Below are positions 57,604 through 64,000 of a stretch of DNA of 64,000 bases, in pieces. Every line of letters begins with the position of its first letter. The first letter of the stretch is position 1. A program made the position numbers and the translations under genes. The DNA comes from DTKD01 sp050948905 (GTDB lineage: Bacteria > Armatimonadota > UBA5829). The stretch lies in NCBI GenBank assembly GCA_050948905.1, contig JBMNES010000001.1, positions 1,302,001 to 1,366,000 of the forward strand, given 5' to 3'. The notes beneath the pieces are model-generated. The model made no database searches and had not been told where the DNA came from. It saw only the letters and a program-made list of their open reading frames with translations.

Positions 57604-58461
57604 TTACGCCAGTTCGAGGTTGTGCTCGGTTTCCTTAAGCGGCAAAAACACGGCCCGTTCCTTTGAACTTCTATTCGGCTGGTGCATTGTGAGCATCAGT
57701 TGTCCGTCGAGTGTTCTAAAGATCATAGCATGCCCCGCATCTGCAAGGCCAAGTGTTTCCGAGTCCTGAATCCACGGCCCTGTTATCTTGCCCGACTCGG
57801 ATCTGGCGAATGCGGTTCCGTAGCCGGTTCTACTCGAACTGGACCACAGCATCAGTAAATCTCCACCGGGCGTTCTATGAAGATACGGACCATCTGTGAC
57901 GTATGCTTTTCTATCCGCCGCCACCTGGATCACCCATTTTGCTTCAGTAGCCCTGAATAGTAGTATAGGCTTATCCAGTGCAGTAGACAGGTCGTCGCTG
58001 AGAGGCATCGCGCACATCTCCCCGTCTTCCACCTGCAGCCACTCATGGCAGAAGACCATCCAGGGTTTGCCTTCCTCATCCACATGCAGTGTCCCATCCA
58101 GACACTCCCAATCCCTTGGTGTAACAGGCTGGTCAGTCAGCGGTACAAACGGCCCGCCCGGCTTATCGGCTGCCAGTATATGGGTGCCACGGCACGCGCC
58201 ATCAGCTTTGAAGCTCGCGAACATATAATATTTATCGTTATAGAAGTGAACCTCCGGCGCCCAAAAGTGATGCGTCGCCCAAAAATCCTCCGGCTTTCTA
58301 AACGCCGGAAACGGCCCCTCCCATTCGACCAAATCTGAGCTACAATACGTATCAAAGCCGATATTACCGGGCGGCTGGCACGTGCCATACAGGTAATACT
58401 TCTTCTCCGATTCGACCGGCAAAACAAACGGGTCACGTATATGAATATCAGCTATTCTCAC
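57604..58461 (-). CDS. Glycoside hydrolase family 43-like protein (five-bladed propeller)
   Basis: The 285-aa product fits one GH43 catalytic propeller without extra modules. Typical elements: HIRDPFVLPV (catalytic base Asp, about 9), THHFWAPEVHFYNDKYYM (about 64-81), WECLDGTLHVDEEGKPWMVF (pKa-modulating Asp) and VTDGPYLHRTPGGDLLMLWS. GH43 enzymes act on arabinans, xylans or galactans; the specificity is open. GTG start; no signal peptide, so the enzyme is intracellular. It is monocistronic, convergent with the MFS gene. Confidence 0.85.
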   Translation of the reverse strand: MRIADIHIRDPFVLPVESEKKYYLYGTCQPPGNIGFDTYCSSDLVEWEGPFPAFRKPEDFWATHHFWAPEVHFYNDKYYMFASFKADGACRGTHILAADKPGGPFVPLTDQPVTPRDWECLDGTLHVDEEGKPWMVFCHEWLQVEDGEMCAMPLSDDLSTALDKPILLFRATEAKWVIQVAADRKAYVTDGPYLHRTPGGDLLMLWSSSSRTGYGTAFARSESGKITGPWIQDSETLGLADAGHAMIFRTLDGQLMLTMHQPNRSSKERAVFLPLKETEHNLELA

Positions 58462-58528
58462 GCCATTCTACCCCCACATTCGCCTGCGATACAGGCTGGT
58501 GCTGATAGTATAGCATAAGGCTACGCCG

Positions 58529-58739
58529 TTGTCGGTTGACCGTTTACGGTTGTCGGCTATCGGTTATCGTTTCACGATCATCCTGCGCCCCTACTTAAGT
58601 CATCCTGCGCGAAGTCGCAGGATCTGCCTTCGCAAATACTCTCGCCGTGGATTCCGCGACTACGCGCGGAATGACAATGTTTGGCCGGGACGGAGGCACT
58701 ATGATGGGTGGCGATCTCCGAATCGCCACCCCACAACCC
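58529..58739 (+). repeat. Repeat cluster: CGGTT tract, CATCCTGCGC array, composite hairpin, CTCCGA palindrome
   Basis: No gene lies in 58462-59110. GTTGTCGGTTGACC-type tract (58529-58570) leads to the half-site ATCATCCTGCGCCCC (58577) and the full composite 58599-58675, GTCATCCTGCGCGAAGTCGC hairpin, linker, ATTCCGCGACTACGCGCGGA with ATGAC. Then GGGTGGCGAT-CTCCGA-ATCGCCACCC lies at 58706-58731. Confidence 0.8.
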
Positions 58740-58744
58740 TTCTC

Positions 58745-59057
58745 CGTCATTTCGAGCGCAGCGAGAAATCTGCTTTTTCGATGTCCGATATCCGACGTCC
58801 GCAGTCCGACTCCTAACCCGAACTATGTGCTTAACTTCTGGTTTTCGCCCCTTTCGCTTTTTCGCGTTTTCCCTTCTTTTATCATTTCGAGCACCCACCC
58901 CCGTCATTTCGAGCGCCCTCTCCCGTCATTTCGAGCGCAGCGAGAAATCTGCTTTTTTCGATGTCCGATATCCGACGTCCGCAGTCCGACTCCTAACCCG
59001 AACTATGTGCTTAACTTCTGGTTTTCGCCCCTTTCGCTTTTTCGCGTTTTCCCTTCT
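58745..59057 (+). repeat. Direct duplication of 133 bp around GTCATTTCGAGC palindromes
   Basis: 58745-58877 and 58924-59057 are identical except for one extra T. Each has GTCATTTCGAGCGCAGCGAG, AAATCTGC, the tract GATGTCCGATATCCGACGTC and a T/C-rich tail ending TTTTCCCTTCT. Between them are two half-sites (58881 and 58903), so the array reads full, half, half, full. Confidence 0.9.
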
Positions 59058-59110
59058 CCGCAACCCGGCCCCCTGCTATACTATAACCAACAAAAAACGG
59101 GCAGGTAATC

Positions 59111-60190
59111 ATGGCCATAGACTTCAATTCCTCGCGATGGCAGCGAGTAAAACAAGAATACAAAGCCTGGTGGCGGGGTGATTTGACGCGACCAATTATC
59201 AGTATCACCGTCGGCGGTCGCGACCCAGGCAGGCCAGAACCCGAGCTACCTTCACACCACTTCACCGCCTTCTACGATCTGTCCATCCCCGCCGAGGCAA
59301 TCGTCGACCGCTGGGACTATGACTTGTCCTGTATCAGCTTCTACGGCTGCGCCATTCCCCATGTCTGGCCGAACTTCGGGCCTGGTGTGGCGGCGGCGTT
59401 TATGGGAGCCGAGATGCAGTCATCAACCTCCGCGGGCACAGTCTGGTTTCACCCGGCGCAAGAACGACCGATTTCAGAAATACACTTTGAATATCAACCC
59501 GACAATATCTGGTTTCGAAGAATCGCCGATATCTACCTTGCTGCCGCAGAAAAATGGCGGGGCCTGGTGCAGGTTGGGATGACCGACCTTGGAGGCAACC
59601 TCGACTTGCTCTCCACATTCAGACCGGCAGAGCAGTTGCTCTACGATCTATACGATCATCCCAATGAAGTAAAGAGGCTGACCTGGGAGGCGCACGAACT
59701 GTGGTGGAGGTACTTTACAGAGCTTGATTCGATAATCAGGCCGGTCAATCCCGGTTACAGCGCGTGGTCGGGGTTTTATTCACAGGAGCCGCACTATATG
59801 CTCCAGTGCGATTTCTGTTATATGATCAGCCCGCAGATGTTCGATGAGTTCGTGCGCCCGGAGATCGCAGCAAGCTGCAAGAGAATGCCAAACGGATTCT
59901 ATCACCTTGACGGCCCTGGGCAGTTGCCGCATCTGGAGTCCCTGTTGTCGATTCCGGAGCTAAAGGGGATTCAGTGGGTGCCAGGGGCAGGTCAGCCCGA
60001 CCCCAGATCGTGGCCGCAGGTTTATAAGAAAATACAATCCGCAGGCAAACTATCCCAGCTCTACGGCCCGCCGGATACCTTTGAGGCGCTGTCAAATGAA
60101 ATGGACAGCCTGCGAGATATGCTTCTGATGACAGGGTGTGCGACCCATCAAGAGGCTGTTTCGCTGTTGAAGAAATACGGAGCGGATTAA
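59111..60190 (+). CDS. Uroporphyrinogen decarboxylase-like (URO-D superfamily) protein
   Basis: The 359-aa protein has a TIM-barrel of the URO-D/methyltransferase type: TDLGGNLDLLSTFRPAEQLL, LYDHPNEVKRL, QCDFCYMISPQMFDEFVRPE, YHLDGPGQLPHLESLLSI and IQWVPGAGQPDP. True HemE has a conserved FxGxPxT motif that is not seen here, so haem synthesis is unlikely; such relatives are often corrinoid methyltransferases or unknown enzymes near glycan genes. ATG 59111 has a weak GGCAGG upstream. It is convergent with the gene at 60194. Confidence 0.78.
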   Translation: MAIDFNSSRWQRVKQEYKAWWRGDLTRPIISITVGGRDPGRPEPELPSHHFTAFYDLSIPAEAIVDRWDYDLSCISFYGCAIPHVWPNFGPGVAAAFMGAEMQSSTSAGTVWFHPAQERPISEIHFEYQPDNIWFRRIADIYLAAAEKWRGLVQVGMTDLGGNLDLLSTFRPAEQLLYDLYDHPNEVKRLTWEAHELWWRYFTELDSIIRPVNPGYSAWSGFYSQEPHYMLQCDFCYMISPQMFDEFVRPEIAASCKRMPNGFYHLDGPGQLPHLESLLSIPELKGIQWVPGAGQPDPRSWPQVYKKIQSAGKLSQLYGPPDTFEALSNEMDSLRDMLLMTGCATHQEAVSLLKKYGAD

Positions 60191-60193
60191 TAG

Positions 60194-61276
60194 CTAAATA
60201 GCACCGGCTTGGGCTGGCTGCATATAATGCTCAGAGGCCTCAACTACCAGTTGTTCAACTAATTTGGCGACGGGGAGTATCTCAGTGCACCTCGGCGCGT
60301 TGGAGCCGCCAAATGCGAACGCACAGTCCATATTCCCATTTGCCGCATCGGATAGCACTCGAGCAATGCAATACGGCGCAGTGGCCGGATTGCAGGTTTT
60401 TAAGCACTGGTAGCGGCAGGTAAACGGCGCCGTGGTGCCGAGGCTGATCTTATCGACGAATTCGCTGCCCACGCATCGCGCCGGCATCCCCACCGGGCTG
60501 GAAATGATCTGCATGCTGTCTTTAGCAGCGCTAATATACGCCGCCTTGAAGTTCTCATGCACATCGCATTCCTCGGTGCAGACAAATCGTGTGGCCATCT
60601 GTACTCCAGAGGCCCCCAACTCCAAAAATCTAGCGATATCCGCGCCATCGAATATTCCCCCCGCCGCGATAACAGGGATAACAGGGTCGAAAGTTTTCAC
60701 GAATTCTATGGTCTCAACGACGAGTTGCTCAAGGGTGACGCTGCCATCTTCGAGGTCGTCTCGGCTGAAGCCTAAATGTCCCCCCGCCTTCGGCCCCTCG
60801 ACTACAACCGCATCTGGAACTCGACCATACTGTCGCCACTTGGAGCATATAATCCGCAAAGCCCTAGCAGAGGAGACTATTGGGATCAACGCGATCCTGT
60901 CGTCATCTACCAGTGCAGGCAGATTGAGCGGTAGCCCCGCTCCAGATATGATAAAATCCGCGCCTTCCTGAGCAGCTATTCTGACAAGCTCGTCATAATC
61001 CGTCAACGCGACCATCACGTTAACCCCGATTACGCCGTCACTGTGGCTTCGCGCTCTTCGAATCTCCTGCCGAAGCGCCTCCCTGTTGACTTCAGTGGCC
61101 CGCTTTCCCGCGAGGCCCACAAAATCCCCAAGCCCAACGCTTGCGATAACGCCAGCACATCCCTCGTTGGCGACAGCAGATGCAAGCCGGGCCCCGGACA
61201 CACGAACGCCCATGCCGCCCTGGATTATCGGTGGATTAATTGTGATGCCTCTTATTCGGAGCGCAGGCAATTTCAT
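60194..61276 (-). CDS. Nitronate monooxygenase-like flavin enzyme (FabK/YrpB family)
   Basis: The 360-aa product has the FMN-binding barrel of 2-nitropropane dioxygenase-type enzymes: PPIIQGGMGVRVSGARLASA (about 14-33), NVMVAL, DFIISGAGLP, VEGPKAGGHLG (the family AGGHxG motif, about 164-170), VIAAGGIFDGADI and GASGVQMATRFVCTEEC. It uses FMN to oxidise nitronates or to reduce enoyl groups; the true substrate is unknown. The tail has Cys pairs (CRYQCLKTC) not usual in the family. ATG with AGGA-type site on the minus strand. Confidence 0.85.
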   Translation of the reverse strand: MKLPALRIRGITINPPIIQGGMGVRVSGARLASAVANEGCAGVIASVGLGDFVGLAGKRATEVNREALRQEIRRARSHSDGVIGVNVMVALTDYDELVRIAAQEGADFIISGAGLPLNLPALVDDDRIALIPIVSSARALRIICSKWRQYGRVPDAVVVEGPKAGGHLGFSRDDLEDGSVTLEQLVVETIEFVKTFDPVIPVIAAGGIFDGADIARFLELGASGVQMATRFVCTEECDVHENFKAAYISAAKDSMQIISSPVGMPARCVGSEFVDKISLGTTAPFTCRYQCLKTCNPATAPYCIARVLSDAANGNMDCAFAFGGSNAPRCTEILPVAKLVEQLVVEASEHYMQPAQAGAI

Positions 61277-61410
61277 AACTGCTAATCCTGCTTCCTAAGG
61301 GCTATCACAGGGTAGTGGTCTCGCAATAGGAAGGTGCGGGTCAATTTTCAAATGCCAGCGCCAGGCGCCGGCAATGACCGCAAGTTATACATCTATTGTA
61401 ACGCATTAAG

Positions 61411-61462
61411 AAAAGTAAAGCTAGTGGCAATAAACAACCGTTAATCGCACACTAGCCTTTAC
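61411..61462 (-). terminator. Intrinsic terminator of glyQS
   Basis: On the minus strand GTAAAGGCTAGTG pairs with CACTAGCTTTAC (one bulge) and is followed by TTTTCTT. The hairpin is 29 nt past the glycyl-tRNA synthetase stop. The rest of 61277-61491 shows nothing further. Confidence 0.75.
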
Positions 61463-61491
61463 TTCGTTAATCAAACCGCAGATGACCGGTT

Positions 61492-62814
61492 CTATTCCTT
61501 CTCCAACTCATCGCGCAGGTATTGTTTTACCCCTTCGATTGGCATGCGTATTTGCTGCATGGTGTCACGGTCACGTATGGTCACTTGGTGATCTTCTTCA
61601 ATGGTCTGAACGTCGACTGTAATGCACCACAGGGTGCCGATTTCGTCCTGACGCCTGTAGAGCCGCCCGATTGAGGCTGTGTCGTCATACATCGTCGGGA
61701 ACGCCTTCTGGAGGTCGTGAGCAAGGTTCTTCGCCGTCTCCACAAGGTCCGGCCTGTTGCGCAGCAGAGGAAGCACAGCCGCCTTTACCGGAGCCAGGTC
61801 CTTATGGAACCGCAGCACCGTGCGCTTGTCCTTTTTGCCACCCTCTTTGGTCAGATCTTCCTCTTCATAAGCGTCGACCAAAAACGCCAGAGTAGCCCTG
61901 TCTGCGCCTGCCGCCGGTTCGACCACGTAAGGAATAACATGCTCCCCGCTGGCCTCGTCGAAATAGGTCAATTCCTTGCCAGAGCCTTCGGTATGCTTCG
62001 AAAGGTCATAGTCGGTGCGGTTCGCTATCCCCTCAAGTTCCCCCCAGCCGAACGGGAATTTATACTCGATATCCGTAGTGCCCTTCGAATAGAACGACAG
62101 CTCGTCCGGGTCGTGGGGGCGCAGTCGCATATTCTCTTCTCGCAGGTTATATTTAAGATACCAGTTCCAGCGCTCTTTGATCCAGTATTCAAACCACTCA
62201 TCGTCCGTGCCCGGCATACAGAAGAACTCCATCTCCATCTGTTCGAACTCCCTGGTGCGGAAGATGAAGTTGCCCGGGGTGATCTCATTTCGAAAACTCT
62301 TGCCTATCTGCCCAATACCGAACGGCAGTTTCTTGCGTGTCGCCTGCTGCACGTTCAGGAAATTCACGAATATCCCCTGTGCTGTCTCCGGCCGCATATA
62401 GACCGTCGATCCAGACTCCTCCACTGGGCCCATAAAGGTTTTGAACATGCAATTAAACTGCCTTGACTCGGTCAACTCCCCGCCGCAGGCAGGACATTTG
62501 CCGGAGCCGTCAAGGTCGTCCTCTCTAAACCGCTGTTTACATTCCTTGCAATCGACTAGAGGGTCTGTGAAACTCTCCACGTGGCCTGAGACCTGCCATA
62601 CTCGTGGGTGCATAAGAATTGCCGCGTCGATTCCGACTATGTCGTCTCGTGTGGAGATCATATCCTTCCACCACGCGTTTTTCACGTTGCGTTTAAACTC
62701 CACACCAAGCGGGCCGTAGTCCCACGTGCTCGCTAGTCCGCCATAAATCTCGCTGGACTGAAAAATGAACCCGCGCTTTTTGCACAGGTTTACGATGGTA
62801 TCCATATCAACCAT
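61492..62814 (-). CDS. glyQS: Glycyl-tRNA synthetase (dimeric, class II)
   Basis: The 440-aa enzyme charges tRNA-Gly. It is the alpha2 type found in Gram-positive and many other bacteria: SSEIYGGLASTWDYGPLG (about 20-37), a zinc-finger insert (CKECKQRF...CPACGGEL), motif 2 (FRNEITPGNFIFRTREFEQM), GVEGIANRTDYDL-like motif 3 context (LEGIANRTDYDLSKH), and the anticodon-binding domain (LRFHKDLAPVKAAVLPL). Length fits the family. ATG has CAGGAG upstream. No T-box leader was found in the 300 nt upstream. Confidence 0.95.
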   Translation of the reverse strand: MVDMDTIVNLCKKRGFIFQSSEIYGGLASTWDYGPLGVEFKRNVKNAWWKDMISTRDDIVGIDAAILMHPRVWQVSGHVESFTDPLVDCKECKQRFREDDLDGSGKCPACGGELTESRQFNCMFKTFMGPVEESGSTVYMRPETAQGIFVNFLNVQQATRKKLPFGIGQIGKSFRNEITPGNFIFRTREFEQMEMEFFCMPGTDDEWFEYWIKERWNWYLKYNLREENMRLRPHDPDELSFYSKGTTDIEYKFPFGWGELEGIANRTDYDLSKHTEGSGKELTYFDEASGEHVIPYVVEPAAGADRATLAFLVDAYEEEDLTKEGGKKDKRTVLRFHKDLAPVKAAVLPLLRNRPDLVETAKNLAHDLQKAFPTMYDDTASIGRLYRRQDEIGTLWCITVDVQTIEEDHQVTIRDRDTMQQIRMPIEGVKQYLRDELEKE

Positions 62815-62954
62815 TGAGGTCTCTCCTGTATCGTTGTGTCGAGTAATTCTATCCGTTTGCAGGCCGCCCGGTCAAGTGAGCAGCGGGTTTGCAATTTATA
62901 CGTAGTCGCATTAAATAGGACAGACAAGCTCTCCGAATCCGCATTGCGTGAGAT

Positions 62955-63030
62955 AGGCGCCGATCTCCGAATCGGCGCCTCAAAACCAAATCAACGATAA
63001 GCACCGACTCCGAATCGCCTCCTCAAAACC
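62955..63030 (+). repeat. Pair of CTCCGA-family palindromes in a gene-free 316 bp
   Basis: AGGCGCCGAT-CTCCGA-ATCGGCGCCT (62955-62980) is perfect and is followed by CAAAACC, as in other copies. A degraded second unit, GCACCGACTCCGAATCGCCTCC, lies at 63001-63022. Otherwise 62815-63130 holds only the divergent leaders of glyQS and the next gene, including TATAAT at about 63079. Confidence 0.8.
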
Positions 63031-63130
63031 CGTATCTCCCCCATAAGAAATAATAAGTGCGCAGGAAAAAGCGAAGCTGATGTATAATTGAGATTCAGCA
63101 ATAATACTGTGAGCCGCACAGGAGGATTTT

Positions 63131-64000
63131 ATGAACTGGAGTATACGTTGGCGTCTCAGCCTGATGATGTTCCTACAGTATGCCATCTGGGGCGCGTGGG
63201 CGCCGTTCTTATGGAAGTATCTGGTAGATTCGTTGGGGATGTCTGGAGCTCAGGCTGGAGTAGTGTTCGGAATGCTTGCTCTGGCGTGCATCCTTGCACC
63301 GTTTACGGGTGGGCAGATCGCGGACAGATGGGTTTCTACTGAGAAGTTTTTGGGTGTAGTGCACCTGGGGTCGGGCGTGGTGCTATATTTCCTGGCTAAG
63401 GCGACCGGCTTTACCCAGGTCACGACGTTGATGGGCGTATACTGTTTACTTTATGCTCCCACCCTGGCTCTGACTAACTCAATTGCGTTTACCCATATCG
63501 AGGACCAGAGGATATTCGGCCAGGTGCGAGTATTGGGCACCCTGGGTTGGATTTTCGCGGGGTTCCTGCTGGCCGGGTGGCGCGCGATCGGAACTCCGGT
63601 TGGAGTGGCAGACTGCGTTTTGCTGGCGGCAGCCTTCAGCATAATCCAGGGCTTGTTCTGTTTCTTCCTGCCTCATACTCCTCCTGCCAGAGACAAGGCG
63701 GCGGACCCGCTCGCTTTCCGCGAAGCCTTTGTCATGCTCAAGGACAAGAACTTCCTGATCTTTATGATCATCGCATTCGTGGTCACAACTGAGTTGCAGT
63801 TCTACTATGGCCCTACCGAGCAGTTCCTGGGTGCTGCGATGAAGGTGCCTGGCTCGCTGACTCCAATTGTATTGAGTGTGGCTCAGGCGGCCGAATTGCT
63901 CGCTATGGCTCTTCTTCTTAGCTTTGCCCTGCGCAACTGGGGCGTTCGCAAGACTATGGCGTTGGGAACTATCGCATGGCCGCTTCGTTATGTGGTATTT
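63131..64000 (+). CDS. Nucleoside permease-like MFS transporter (NHS family), N-terminal part
   Basis: The frame opens at ATG 63131, with GGAGGA 5-6 nt upstream, and is still open at the window end (290 codons). The start MNWSIRWRLSLMMFLQYAIW followed by GAWAPFLWKYL is typical of the nucleoside:H+ symporter (NupG/XapB) group. Later signatures include FTGGQIADRWVSTEKFLG (loop 2-3) and GQVRVLGTLGWIFAGFLLA. About eight helices are visible of the usual twelve. Substrate by homology is nucleosides; related carriers in this family are not tested. Confidence 0.87.
   Translation, partial: MNWSIRWRLSLMMFLQYAIWGAWAPFLWKYLVDSLGMSGAQAGVVFGMLALACILAPFTGGQIADRWVSTEKFLGVVHLGSGVVLYFLAKATGFTQVTTLMGVYCLLYAPTLALTNSIAFTHIEDQRIFGQVRVLGTLGWIFAGFLLAGWRAIGTPVGVADCVLLAAAFSIIQGLFCFFLPHTPPARDKAADPLAFREAFVMLKDKNFLIFMIIAFVVTTELQFYYGPTEQFLGAAMKVPGSLTPIVLSVAQAAELLAMALLLSFALRNWGVRKTMALGTIAWPLRYVVF

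Noticed and set aside
58647..59181. Short ORFs with RHFERSEKSAF- and PTSAVR-type translations
   Set aside because: They translate the dispersed GTCATTTCGAGC palindromes. Such ORFs are often annotated as hypothetical proteins, but no start signal or conservation beyond the repeat is seen.
59111..60190. Assignment as HemE
   Set aside because: The substrate-binding signatures of true uroporphyrinogen decarboxylase are not visible and there are no haem genes nearby.
62815..63080. T-box leader for glyQS
   Set aside because: The conserved antiterminator element (GGTGG within AGGGTGGNACCGCG) was not found on the minus strand.

Overview
The window is about 64 kb of bacterial chromosome, GC moderate to high, with short intergenic gaps, clear Shine-Dalgarno sites and many GTG/TTG starts. 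Gene content points to an anaerobic or microaerobic, saccharolytic bacterium that probably has an outer membrane: a Rex-regulated [FeFe]-hydrogenase operon, secreted or cytosolic glycoside hydrolases (GH29, GH43, a DUF4091 protein), two CsgG-like envelope proteins and very large secreted surface proteins. The style resembles Armatimonadota or similar environmental lineages, but no 16S or other phylogenetic marker strong enough to prove this was identified.

Layout. 1-3.6 kb: end of an ImmA/HigA-like gene, a GH29 fucosidase and a DUF4091 glycosidase-like gene. 3.7-20.1 kb: an accessory island of broken RHS (YD-repeat) cassettes. Six RHS core fragments plus one 40-bp remnant, none with an RHS N-terminus, end in different tips (a HEMIH metallopeptidase, a papain/NlpC-like Cys-His domain, two related novel Cys-rich domains, one other Cys-rich domain). 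Each tip is followed by a small, mostly membrane-anchored gene that is a candidate immunity gene. Most of these pairs are followed by the same boundary sequence (CCGTTGTTTCGGGAAACCC ... TTTCCCGAAACGG); in two places it is split by a 146-bp MITE-like element, in a third it is followed by an inverted, truncated copy, and in a fourth by the left end of an IS1182-like element.

20.3-22.8 kb: a metallophosphoesterase-PHP fusion translationally coupled to a ferredoxin-type aldo/keto reductase. 23.3-31.6 kb: a seven-gene operon, rex-hydC-hydB-hydA-[2Fe-2S] protein-sensory hydrogenase (PAS)-SpoIIE phosphatase. It is headed by a sigma70-type promoter and a near-perfect Rex operator; it would couple NADH/NAD+ state and hydrogen sensing to bifurcating hydrogen metabolism. 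32.2-34.7 kb: ribosomal protein S1 and coaE. 35-53.5 kb: a surface-protein locus made of a CsgG-like protein, a subtilase, a 725-aa secreted protein, a 3762-aa repetitive lipoprotein and a second CsgG-like protein. Three of these share a C-terminal GWNxxGNP...GYWxxA module. 53.6-64 kb: AI-2E transporter, radical SAM-MFS pair, GH43, URO-D-like protein, nitronate monooxygenase-like protein, glycyl-tRNA synthetase, and the start of a nucleoside-permease-like MFS gene that runs off the window.

Intergenic DNA is unusually rich in short palindromes of a few families (GTCATTTCGARCGCAGCGAGAAAT, GTCATTCCGCG..., GTCATCCTGCG..., and AGGYGGCRAT-CTCCGA-ATYGCCRCCT), often in composite arrays. No rRNA, tRNA or CRISPR array was seen.
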